This document shows, piece after piece, positions 1-6,000 of a DNA stretch of 6,000 nt (positions within the stretch are counted from its first letter, which is position 1; every line of letters starts with the position of its first letter). Position numbers and translations under genes: made by a program. Under the pieces are notes generated by a model. It was not told the DNA's origin. It worked only from the letters and a program-made list of their open reading frames with translations, and did not search any database. Source of the stretch: JAUIAI01 sp963976885 (lineage in GTDB: Bacteria; Pseudomonadota; Gammaproteobacteria; Burkholderiales; Burkholderiaceae_E); contig CAXBNM010000300.1 of the NCBI GenBank assembly GCA_963976885.1, forward strand, positions 1 through 6,000, read 5' to 3'.

Positions 1-318
1 TGTTTCGCGCTCGGCATTGGCGTAGCGGCACTACTTGCTTATGCCCTGATGCCCACCGGCGCCGGACTATCGAAAGCAGGTGCGTACGCGATCGGTCACG
101 GACTTCTGTTTGGCATTGGGTTCGTTGGCCTGGCTCTGGGATTCAATCATTATGACCAACCGGTTTCCAGACTGATTCCATTGGCAAACATGAGCACATT
201 GGTTTCGGTGGTGCTTGGCTTGTTGATCTTTCGCGAGCACCTGGCGCTGAATGTCCCGGTGCTGCTGCTGGGCTCAATGTTGATTGTCGCTGGCGGTGTT
301 CTGGTGAGCCTGGCCTGA
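1..318 (+). CDS. EamA/DMT-family transporter, C-terminal part (5' end outside window)
   Basis: The reading frame is open from the first base and ends with TGA at 316-318, giving 105 visible residues; the start lies upstream of the window. The fragment is very hydrophobic and shows about four membrane segments (roughly residues 2-17, 29-49, 58-77 and 85-104). The end has the usual layout of an EamA half: a proline/asparagine-containing helix (RLIPLANMSTLVSVVLGLL), then a short charged FREHL loop that corresponds to the common LGE-x-L element, then a last glycine-rich helix ending VAGGVLVSLA. Family members are inner-membrane drug/metabolite exporters or permeases; no substrate can be deduced here. 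Whether the whole protein has one or two EamA repeats cannot be seen. It is convergent with the c-di-GMP gene, with only 17 bases between the stops, and I see no clear T-tailed terminator there. The family call is fairly sure; the specific function is unknown. Confidence 0.8.
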   Translation, partial: CFALGIGVAALLAYALMPTGAGLSKAGAYAIGHGLLFGIGFVGLALGFNHYDQPVSRLIPLANMSTLVSVVLGLLIFREHLALNVPVLLLGSMLIVAGGVLVSLA

Positions 319-335
319 CTCAGAACTCAGCCAAA

Positions 336-2678
336 TCAATCCGCCCCTTCCAGCTGCTCGCCCACCTTCCCATTCGCCATCGCCGGCAGCAACAACTCAT
401 CGATAAAGGAAGGCTTGGCAAAGAAGTAACCTTGCACAACGGTAATACCGGTTGAACTGCGCAGATAGGCCAGTTCTTCTTCGGTCTCCACACCCTCGGC
501 CACCATCTCGATGCCGAGCGCCGAACAGAGCGATTCAATGGCTTTCAGAATGCCCTGACTGCGTGGCCGGTCGTGAATGGACGTGATGAAGGCGCGATCC
601 ACCTTCACTTCATCCGCGGTAATGTCGGCCAGTGTCGACAGCGACGAGAAGCCGGTACCGAAATCGTCAATGGACACGCGCACACCAATGGCGCGCAAGC
701 GCGGCAGCACATGATGCTGAAAGCGGGCGGTCGCCACCAATGCATCTTCGGTCAGTTCCAGCACGATGCGCTGGGCCTGTCCGCTCTCGGCGATTTCTTC
801 CACAAAGGCGTGCATGAAGCCGACGTCACCGGCCTGCGCCGCGCTGACATTAAGGCTGACAGTAGTATGTTCACCATAGCGTTCGGTCAGCAGCGGCAGG
901 TTGCGGACCACGTCGCGCAGCGCAAACCGGGTGATGTCATCAAGCAGACCGAGCTCTGAGGCCAACTCAATGAACAGGCCCGGCATATTGATGGTGCCGT
1001 CTTCCTCCACCCAGCGAATCAGCGCTTCGAAGCCGAGCACCCGGCCGGTGGCCAGACTGACCTTGGGCTGAAAGGCCACCCTGAAGCGCTGCTCTCGAAT
1101 GGCGGCCCGCAGGCGTTGCTCGATATCCATTCGGGCGGTCAGCGTGTTGCCCATCGATTCATCAAAGTAGCTGACGCTGCCTTTGCGGTGCGTTTTGGCG
1201 CGATACATCGCGCTGTCTGCGCAGCGCCGCAGGCTCTCGTAAGTGTCACCGTGCAGCGGGTAGATGCTGGCGCCCACCGATGCCGAGGTCAGCACGTCGT
1301 GCCCTTCAATTGAAAACGGTTCTTTCAAGGCATCAAGCACGCGGTCGATCACGTAGGGCAGGTCTTCGGGCTGCTCGAGCGGATCGACCAACAGCAGAAA
1401 TTCATCGCCACTGATACGTGCGAGAGTGTCACTGGCGCGCACACTCTGGCCCACGCGCTGCGCGATGGCTTTGAGCAGACCATCACCCACGGCGTGACTG
1501 TAGTAGTCGTTGACCTGCTTGAAGTTATCCAGATCGATAAAGGCGAGCGCAAACTTGCCTTTGCGATGATGCGCCCGCAATGCGGCATCAACGAGTTGCT
1601 GCATCAACGCGCGGTTCGGCAAACCGGTCAGTTGATCGTGGAAGGCCCGGTGCGCCAGCTCTTCTTCAAACTGTTTGCGCTCGGTAATGTCGAGTGAGGC
1701 GGTCAGCAGCAAGGACTCGTCATGAATGCGCACCGGCTTACCGGTCACCAGCACCGTGCGCTCTTCATCGCCCATGCGCAGCCGCTGCTCACGCGACCAG
1801 GGCTCGCCACTGCTCATGTACTTGTTGAAGCGGGCCCGCTTGCGCTCGGCACTTTCGTCATTCCCTTCGCCATCAACAAAGGGAATGGTGCCAATCATTT
1901 CATCAGCGGGCTTGCCATACAACGCGGCGACCACATCATTGGCCACCAACAAGCGGCCCTGGTCGTCCTGCACGGCCACTCCGATCGGCAACGCGCTGAC
2001 CAACTCCTGCAACAGACTGGCATTGCGAAGCGCCAGTTGCTCGCTTTGCTGCAATTGCTCGGTCAGGTCGCGCAGACGCCGCCCCTCGGCAGCGGTCTCG
2101 CTGGCGAAGCGTGTTGCCAGCGCATGCGACACCAGCATCGAAAAGCGGCGCGCCAGTGCAATGTCGCTGCGATCAAACCCATTGCCACCGGGCTTGCGCA
2201 GCAGCATCAGAATGCCGCGCCGGTTGCGCGCCGCCACCGGCACATACAACGCGGAATGCTCGGGCGCCAGACCAAGACGCCCGGCCCCGCTCCATTCTTC
2301 AACGCCAACGTTGGAGAAGGTGGCAACCACTCGCCCACCCATCACCTTGCGAAACAAGGGCCCAGCCGGCCAGCGCGAACCAATGGTTGAATCAGGTTCG
2401 GCCGCAATACAGTTCAGTTGTGCACTGAGATCCGCGCTGTCGCCCGGCTCCTCGGCCAGCATCATTGCCCGGTCAAACGAGAACACCTTGCCGAGCGACG
2501 CAAAGACGCGCCCGAATGGGTCGTCCGAAATATCGAGCCCGAGCAGCGAATCGAGCGCATCGAGCAGCTGCCGCGTCTGCGAGCTGTTTTCAACAAGCGC
2601 GTCGTACTCCTGGCGCAAGGCCAGTAGTGATTCGCGCAGCTCTTCAGCGCTTTCGATACTCGGTTGGCAATCCGTCAC
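336..2678 (-). CDS. GAF-PAS-GGDEF-EAL cyclic-di-GMP signalling protein (probable phosphodiesterase, possibly bifunctional)
   Basis: A 780-residue cytosolic c-di-GMP turnover protein with no membrane segment or signal peptide. Regions in order: a coiled-coil-like start (about 8-42), a GAF-like sensor domain (about 44-190), a second helical linker (195-222), a PAS domain (about 223-335, ending in the usual DITERKQ), GGDEF (about 345-508) and EAL (about 520-765). In the GGDEF domain the metal-binding DLDNFKQVND is present, the signature is SGDEF (423-427), and the inhibitory I-site is intact (R414-x-x-D417, five residues before the signature). The EAL domain keeps Q537, E551-A-L, R555, N610, E641, D671-D672, K692, E728, E731 and Q749, so hydrolysis of c-di-GMP to pGpG is expected. 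Whether the synthase half works is uncertain because of the Gly-to-Ser change. The start is GTG at 2676-2678, overlapping the FIST stop (GTGA); no good Shine-Dalgarno precedes it, which fits coupled translation. The next in-frame Met is residue 71 or 72, inside the GAF domain, so it is too late. Confidence 0.93.
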   Translation of the reverse strand: MTDCQPSIESAEELRESLLALRQEYDALVENSSQTRQLLDALDSLLGLDISDDPFGRVFASLGKVFSFDRAMMLAEEPGDSADLSAQLNCIAAEPDSTIGSRWPAGPLFRKVMGGRVVATFSNVGVEEWSGAGRLGLAPEHSALYVPVAARNRRGILMLLRKPGGNGFDRSDIALARRFSMLVSHALATRFASETAAEGRRLRDLTEQLQQSEQLALRNASLLQELVSALPIGVAVQDDQGRLLVANDVVAALYGKPADEMIGTIPFVDGEGNDESAERKRARFNKYMSSGEPWSREQRLRMGDEERTVLVTGKPVRIHDESLLLTASLDITERKQFEEELAHRAFHDQLTGLPNRALMQQLVDAALRAHHRKGKFALAFIDLDNFKQVNDYYSHAVGDGLLKAIAQRVGQSVRASDTLARISGDEFLLLVDPLEQPEDLPYVIDRVLDALKEPFSIEGHDVLTSASVGASIYPLHGDTYESLRRCADSAMYRAKTHRKGSVSYFDESMGNTLTARMDIEQRLRAAIREQRFRVAFQPKVSLATGRVLGFEALIRWVEEDGTINMPGLFIELASELGLLDDITRFALRDVVRNLPLLTERYGEHTTVSLNVSAAQAGDVGFMHAFVEEIAESGQAQRIVLELTEDALVATARFQHHVLPRLRAIGVRVSIDDFGTGFSSLSTLADITADEVKVDRAFITSIHDRPRSQGILKAIESLCSALGIEMVAEGVETEEELAYLRSSTGITVVQGYFFAKPSFIDELLLPAMANGKVGEQLEGAD
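2675..2678 (-). promoter_or_regulatory. GTGA stop/start overlap (translational coupling)
   Basis: On the minus strand the sequence TTC AGT CAG TGA ends the FIST gene, and the GTG one frame over starts the c-di-GMP gene, sharing four bases. The only purine-rich stretch ahead of it is a weak GGTGG about 10 bases upstream. Overlaps of this kind usually mean that ribosomes finishing the first gene restart on the second, which keeps the two proteins in a fixed ratio. Confidence 0.75.
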
Positions 2679-3901
2679 TGACTGAACACCACCGCCGAGA
2701 TCATCAGGTTGCCGTGCAGATTGCGGTCGATCAGACGGCCTTGCTCACCAAAAGTGAAACAGCCTATGAACGGCACATTGCCCAACCCCTCGGCAACCGC
2801 ACCGGCAACCTTGGCGATGTTCTTGTCGACGGCCAGTTTGCAACCACCACAGTAGACAATCAGCCCGCCGGCAGCCAAATAGCCGTCTTGCTCAAGTGCT
2901 TTACGTGCCTGTCCGCCAACCCGGCCGGCGCGATCCACCAGGCGCTCGGTATCGCCTTTCATCGCGTAGACCCGGTCGCCGACTTGCAGATTGCAGAAGG
3001 TATTGAGCGTGCCGTTGGCACTTACCGATTCGGGATGAATAAGCAGATAGTGCGAGACACCATCGACATGCCCGGCATCGGTGGCCAGGGGCGACATCGT
3101 GGTTTCGGCAAGAATGCTGCCGCCGCCTTCCAGTTGCGCATCAATGCGGTTCTCGACCCAGCGGTTGTAGACATGCGCGGCCGGCTCGTTGTCGATGGAG
3201 ATGATTTCGCGGCCGACGCTGGCGGTCACCACGCCGCTGGCGCCAGCCGGCGTAAAGCCGATTCCGGTGACAATGCCATTGGGTCCGGCCGGTTCGTAGC
3301 CGCCCTGAAACGCATAGCCCAGCGGCGTAGACGGGAACAATACACCCACGGCGAGCCCGTCTTTCATGCACCCCTCGGGTCCGAGTTGGGTCCATTTGCC
3401 GGACACATCGTTATCGGCCGACGAGCCGCCGATGATCGGGCAGTTGTCGCCAACGACGCGGCGCAGTCCCTCCAGTACCTCTTCTTCATGACCGGGGGCC
3501 TGGTAGACCCAGATCAGCTCGGGTAACTGCCCCGTGCAACCGCAATTGGCCAGCGCATCACGCAACAAGTTCTCGGCGGTAAGTGTCGCATCATCTCCAA
3601 ACAGACCTGCCGCGACACCGTAATCGCCATCTTCATCATCGATCAGCAGCAACCCCACGCCATGCTCATCGACAAAGCCTTCGTCGGTCATCAGGCCGCC
3701 CGAGGAACTGCCCCCCAACAACGAGGCGACCGGGAATTGCCGCCCCAGCCATTCATGCAACGCGCTCTCATCGTGGCCACAGCCATAGAAGGCAAAGACC
3801 ATCTTGCTGTTCAAATCTTCCGCAGCCAGCCGAGCCTCCAGCTGCGCAATCACCGTCGCCGTGGACGGATCCCGAGCAGCCAGCGTGTTCAAACGCGTCA
3901 T
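2675..3901 (-). CDS. FIST domain protein (FIST_N + FIST_C), NosP-like sensor
   Basis: A 408-residue soluble protein with a FIST_N domain (about residues 30-225) followed by FIST_C (about 235-400). Typical marks are the glycine/serine loop GGSSSGG (63-69), PIIGGSSADND (155-165), a CGGC pair (351-354) and the C-terminal FIGCFTFGEQG followed by LHGNLMIS (378-402). FIST domains are predicted small-ligand sensors. This full-length two-domain form resembles NosP, known in Pseudomonas and Legionella as a haem protein that binds nitric oxide and regulates a partner kinase or c-di-GMP enzyme. Histidines that might ligate haem include H43, H49, H80, H138, H243, H278, H284, H289 and H396; I cannot say which, if any, does so. 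I chose ATG at 3899-3901 because AGGAG lies 10 bases upstream and the FIST homology begins just after it. The frame is open to an ATG at 3971-3973, but that one has no ribosome site and would add an atypical 24-residue lead. The gene is coupled to the downstream GAF-PAS-GGDEF-EAL gene, so that protein is the likely partner. The family is sure; NO sensing is inferred. Confidence 0.9.
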   Translation of the reverse strand: MTRLNTLAARDPSTATVIAQLEARLAAEDLNSKMVFAFYGCGHDESALHEWLGRQFPVASLLGGSSSGGLMTDEGFVDEHGVGLLLIDDEDGDYGVAAGLFGDDATLTAENLLRDALANCGCTGQLPELIWVYQAPGHEEEVLEGLRRVVGDNCPIIGGSSADNDVSGKWTQLGPEGCMKDGLAVGVLFPSTPLGYAFQGGYEPAGPNGIVTGIGFTPAGASGVVTASVGREIISIDNEPAAHVYNRWVENRIDAQLEGGGSILAETTMSPLATDAGHVDGVSHYLLIHPESVSANGTLNTFCNLQVGDRVYAMKGDTERLVDRAGRVGGQARKALEQDGYLAAGGLIVYCGGCKLAVDKNIAKVAGAVAEGLGNVPFIGCFTFGEQGRLIDRNLHGNLMISAVVFSQ

Positions 3902-3911
3902 ATCAATCGAA

Positions 3912-3916
3912 CTCCT
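3912..3916 (-). promoter_or_regulatory. Ribosome binding site deciding the FIST start
   Basis: AGGAG on the minus strand sits 10 bases before the ATG at 3901. It supports this start over the two upstream in-frame ATGs at 3931 and 3973, which lack such a site. Confidence 0.7.
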
Positions 3917-3968
3917 GATGCAATAGGGCATTATCGGCCGAAACCGACATGTATTGCTCAGGTTGTGA

Positions 3969-3984
3969 CGCAAAAACCGTGCCG
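3969..3984 (-). promoter_or_regulatory. Candidate sigma-54 (-24/-12) promoter for the FIST/c-di-GMP operon
   Basis: The minus strand reads CGGCACG-GTTT-TTGCG, against the sigma-54 consensus TGGCACG-N4-TTGC(A/T). The invariant GG (3983-3982) and GC (3971-3970) are separated by exactly 10 bases, as required. Only the first T and the last W of the consensus are missed. The predicted transcription start is near 3958, giving a leader of about 57 bases before the ATG at 3901, with AGGAG inside it. Position and orientation fit the FIST gene, and no good sigma-70 -35/-10 pair competes. If real, transcription would need RpoN and an enhancer-binding protein. This is a motif match only. Confidence 0.55.
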
Positions 3985-4043
3985 ACGGTCGTTGATCGCA
4001 GGCCGCTGGTCCGATGCTCCCGTCAATTGGTCGCCTGTAGACC

Positions 4044-4068
4044 GGAATGGCAGGGAGCCTGCCATTCC
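4044..4068. repeat. Perfect 11-bp inverted repeat with 3-base centre (enhancer site or hairpin)
   Basis: GGAATGGCAGG, spacer GAG, then CCTGCCATTCC form a perfect dyad. In RNA it would be a strong hairpin. In the plus direction it is followed by CCCTTTTC, a weak U-tract. In the minus direction, which is the way both flanking genes are read, it is followed by GGTCTACAGG, so it does not look like a standard intrinsic terminator for the adhesin gene. Its centre lies about 98 bases upstream of the predicted sigma-54 start, a typical distance for an enhancer-binding protein site. Either role is inferred. Confidence 0.5.
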
Positions 4069-4112
4069 CCCTTTTCAGGGGAAACGGCCGGCTCAGGACT
4101 GTCTAACTGATT

Positions 4113-4137
4113 ACCCGTTCGTGAACGGCTCACGGGT
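4113..4137 (-). terminator. Palindromic hairpin directly after the adhesin stop codon (weak terminator candidate)
   Basis: Immediately 3' of the adhesin TGA there are two nested, mutually exclusive pairings: CCGTTC-GT-GAACGG (4115-4128), and outer arms ACCCGT (4113-4118) with ACGGGT (4132-4137). On the minus-strand transcript the hairpin is followed by AATCAGTTAGAC rather than a run of U. It could be a processed 3' end or a factor-assisted stop rather than a classical intrinsic terminator. Confidence 0.35.
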
Positions 4138-6000
4138 TCAGATCAGCATATTTCCGTTACTGATCAGTGTGTTGGTGATGTTGCTGCTCAAGCCGCTGCC
4201 AGTGCTTACCAGGTCCACACCACTGAGTTCGATTGTCAGATCGGTCTGCGTCGCGTTGTAGCCCCCCGTGTAGTTGCCTTCCGTACTGATGTGGACCAGG
4301 GTATCGGAGCCCGACAAGGTGTAGGGCAGATAGGCGTCCAGGTTGCCGTACTCAGCCCCTTCCAGCAAGTCGGTCAGCACGAGCAGATCGCCGCCGGCCC
4401 CGGCTTCAAAGTCGGTGACGACATCGGCGTCCGGGGAGCCGGCTGTTCCTGCATCATCAAGCTTCCAGATGAACTGATCTTGCCCTGTACCGCCGGTCAG
4501 ATTGTCCGATCCTGATCCGCCCTCAATGCGGTCGGCAGCGGCGCCACCGGAGATGGTGTCATTACCTGCGCCGCCGAACAATGCGTCGCTGCCGTCACCA
4601 CCGGTGACGGAGTCATTGCCCGCATCTCCCCCCAGCGTATCGGCGCCAACACCACCGCTGATAACGTCATTGCCCCCTGCCGCAAAGAAAAAGTCGTTCC
4701 CGGCGGTGCCAGCGAAGTTCTCGACCCCATCGGTCGCCGTCAATGACGCAATGGTAGCCGCGCCGGCTTCGACGGTGATCGTCTGCGTGACAGCAGCGGA
4801 AACCTGGCCGCTATCCTGCTCGGTACTGGTAGCCGTCACGGTCAGCGTCGTCGTGCCAGCATATCCTTCGGGGAGCAGAAGCTGCAGGCCACTCAAATCA
4901 CTCTGCTCGAGCGACCAGGTGCCGCCGCCCTCGTCGGTGCCGTTATTCAATGCGCCACCGACAGGGATATTGCTCACCTGAATACTGGCAAATTGCTCTG
5001 AACCATCCGGATCCGACAGACCTACCAGCGGCAAGTCAACGGGCGCAACCGGTATCGTCCAGGGATCGACATCCAGCCGGGCCCCGTAGAGCGTGTCGCC
5101 ACCGTTGAACACGACGAATGAGAACTGATGAACGCCGGTCTGCGCGGCCGTATAGACGGTCGTCCCCGATTCCCACAGGCTGGCGTTAGGGGTGGTGGAA
5201 CCGATATCGTTCAGATAGGTGTCAGAGGACGCCATGATCGTGCTGCCGTTCGAAGCATCCGGCGCTTCAACGTAGAGCAGCGCGATATCTTCGTAGCCAG
5301 CGCTCACGTCGCCTGAGTTCTCGTCACTTTGAAACTGCCAGTTGAAGGTTATTGACTGGCCCGCCTGCATCGACTGGCGGAATGATCGAATATCTCCATC
5401 AACGCCATCGACGACAGCCGGGTTGTAACTCGTCCCCACGCTGGGATTGTGACTGTCCATCCAGCCAGGCGCAGAGTCAAGGATGGCTTCAATAGCCGTC
5501 TGACTCAGTTGGGCATCGGTAGACAACATCTCCACCGTGTTCGCGGAGTTGACGAAGACCGTCGCCGGGGCGGTACTGACCGGCTGATCAACAACCGAAC
5601 TGTAAGTCAGCGTGAGAGACGAGGTACTCGCGGCATGGCCGGCGCCGGAAGCAACATAGTTGAATGCCGGCGTCGTTCCGCTCCAGTCATTGGCCGGTGT
5701 GAACGTGTAGTCGCCGTTGGCGGCAATGGAGATTGACCCGACGCCGTTGACTTGCGCCGTGGCGCCGGCCAGATAGGTACCGGCAACATTGTCGACAGAG
5801 AAACTTTCTACTGTAATGCCAGCGGCATCATTGGTCAGAACATTGCCGGTTTCGGCAACATCCTCGACGCCACTGTCGACATCGTCAATGGTTGCGTCCA
5901 CATTGATCGTGGTGCTGCCGGCCGTATTGCCCACGCCAGCAGCATCTTCAAACTGACCGGCATCGACGGACACGCCGATCGCTCCCGATCCGGTTGGCGT
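4138..6000 (-). CDS. Large RTX adhesin secreted by type I system, C-terminal 620 residues (5' end outside window)
   Basis: The frame is open to the right edge, so the GTG at 5971-5973 is not the start; the reading continues upstream as TPTGSGAIG. Residues are counted here from the edge. The order is: the end of a previous domain (1-30); a cadherin-like/VCBS-type domain with the GNVLTND hallmark (about 34-138); a linker; a beta-sandwich-like domain with FNWQFQSDE (219-227) and GGDTLYGARLDVD (300-312); a T1SS-143-like repeat starting SDPDGSE (329-411); nine calcium-binding RTX nonapeptides (431-511); and a C-terminal type I secretion target region like the VC_A0849 class (DADVVTDFEAGAGGDLLVLTDLL, then a beta-rich tail, to 620). 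Such proteins leave through an ABC/HlyD/TolC-type channel and fold outside in calcium, usually serving in surface attachment and biofilm. The secretion genes and any N-terminal retention or cleavage site are not in view. The strand is shared with the FIST/c-di-GMP pair, 236 bases downstream. Confidence 0.9.
   Translation of the reverse strand, partial: TPTGSGAIGVSVDAGQFEDAAGVGNTAGSTTINVDATIDDVDSGVEDVAETGNVLTNDAAGITVESFSVDNVAGTYLAGATAQVNGVGSISIAANGDYTFTPANDWSGTTPAFNYVASGAGHAASTSSLTLTYSSVVDQPVSTAPATVFVNSANTVEMLSTDAQLSQTAIEAILDSAPGWMDSHNPSVGTSYNPAVVDGVDGDIRSFRQSMQAGQSITFNWQFQSDENSGDVSAGYEDIALLYVEAPDASNGSTIMASSDTYLNDIGSTTPNASLWESGTTVYTAAQTGVHQFSFVVFNGGDTLYGARLDVDPWTIPVAPVDLPLVGLSDPDGSEQFASIQVSNIPVGGALNNGTDEGGGTWSLEQSDLSGLQLLLPEGYAGTTTLTVTATSTEQDSGQVSAAVTQTITVEAGAATIASLTATDGVENFAGTAGNDFFFAAGGNDVISGGVGADTLGGDAGNDSVTGGDGSDALFGGAGNDTISGGAAADRIEGGSGSDNLTGGTGQDQFIWKLDDAGTAGSPDADVVTDFEAGAGGDLLVLTDLLEGAEYGNLDAYLPYTLSGSDTLVHISTEGNYTGGYNATQTDLTIELSGVDLVSTGSGLSSNITNTLISNGNMLI
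4468..4710 (-). repeat. Nine tandem RTX nonapeptide repeats (coding)
   Basis: Nine uninterrupted nine-residue units follow the GGxGxDxUx plan: GTAGNDFFF, AAGGNDVIS, GGVGADTLG, GDAGNDSVT, GGDGSDALF, GGAGNDTIS, GGAAADRIE, GGSGSDNLT, GGTGQDQFI. They form a calcium-binding parallel beta-roll. Every unit keeps the aspartate at position 6. Unit 7 has lost the glycine at position 4 (GGAAAD). The first two units depart from the opening GG. The DNA is diverged between units, so this is an old array and not a recent expansion. Confidence 0.92.

Noticed and set aside
319..335. Bidirectional terminator between the convergent genes
   Set aside because: Only an imperfect direct repeat (ACTCAG-A-ACTCAG) and a weak bulged stem are present, with no T-tract on either strand.
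1722..2685. Long plus-strand open frames opposite the c-di-GMP gene (up to 319 codons)
   Set aside because: They lie antisense to a gene with clear domain matches over its full length. Their translations are arginine-, serine- and alanine-rich with no recognisable domain, as expected for the opposite strand of GC-rich coding DNA.
2465..3526. Plus-strand open frame of 353 codons across the FIST/c-di-GMP junction
   Set aside because: It is antisense to two well-supported genes, has no family resemblance and has no ribosome site that I can see.
3930..3935. GATAAT as a sigma-70 -10 box for the FIST gene
   Set aside because: No acceptable -35 element lies 16-18 bases upstream. It overlaps the leader of the better sigma-54 candidate.
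3902..3973. Longer FIST start at 3973, adding 24 residues
   Set aside because: It has no Shine-Dalgarno site and the extra residues do not match the family. It would also start upstream of the predicted transcription start near 3958.
4021..4027. TTGACG/GTCAAT as a -35 box or a FleQ-like half-site
   Set aside because: There is no -10 box at 17 bases, and the second half of a FleQ-type dyad is absent.
3662..4261. Plus-strand open frame of 199 codons across the intergenic region
   Set aside because: It runs antisense into both the FIST gene and the adhesin end. The translation is compositionally odd with no domain.
5971..5973. GTG as the start of the adhesin gene
   Set aside because: The frame continues upstream to the window edge in the same glycine-, valine- and aspartate-rich style, and the protein would begin inside a repeat domain. 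The gene is therefore partial.
1..6000. CRISPR arrays, tRNA genes, insertion sequences or phage genes
   Set aside because: No spaced direct repeats, cloverleaf-like elements, transposase frames or terminal repeats were seen on either strand.

Overview
The window reads as chromosomal DNA from a free-living, GC-rich proteobacterium, most likely a gammaproteobacterium. This is inferred from protein style only: a type I secreted RTX adhesin, a GAF-PAS-GGDEF-EAL protein and a NosP-like FIST protein. No rRNA or other phylogenetic marker is present, so the genus cannot be named.

Layout. (1) Bases 1-318, plus strand: the C-terminal end of an EamA/DMT-type membrane transporter that begins before the window. 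(2) Bases 336-2678, minus strand: a 780-residue cyclic-di-GMP enzyme with coiled coil, GAF, PAS, GGDEF and EAL regions. It converges on the transporter with a 17-base gap. (3) Bases 2675-3901, minus strand: a 408-residue FIST_N/FIST_C sensor of the NosP type. Its TGA stop overlaps the GTG start of the c-di-GMP enzyme by four bases (GTGA), so the two form a translationally coupled pair. (4) Bases 3902-4137: a 236-base intergenic region holding a near-consensus sigma-54 (-24/-12) promoter candidate for the pair, a perfect 11-bp inverted repeat about 98 bases upstream of the predicted transcription start, and a palindrome directly after the next gene's stop. (5) Bases 4138-6000, minus strand: the C-terminal 620 residues of a large RTX adhesin, with a cadherin-like domain, a beta-sandwich domain, a T1SS-143-like repeat, nine consecutive RTX nonapeptides and a type I secretion C-terminal signal. 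It runs off the right edge.

How the genes may work together (inference). NosP-type FIST proteins are known in other bacteria as haem-based nitric-oxide sensors that act on histidine kinases and c-di-GMP enzymes to control biofilm dispersal. Here the FIST gene is fused by translational coupling to a bifunctional-looking c-di-GMP enzyme with no histidine kinase between them. The EAL domain keeps its expected catalytic residues, while the GGDEF domain carries SGDEF with an intact RxxD inhibitory site. The pair lies next to a secreted adhesin gene on the same strand. Together this suggests a compact sense (FIST), signal (c-di-GMP), attach/detach (RTX adhesin) locus. The sigma-54 promoter candidate suggests the signalling pair is transcribed separately from the adhesin and under activator control.
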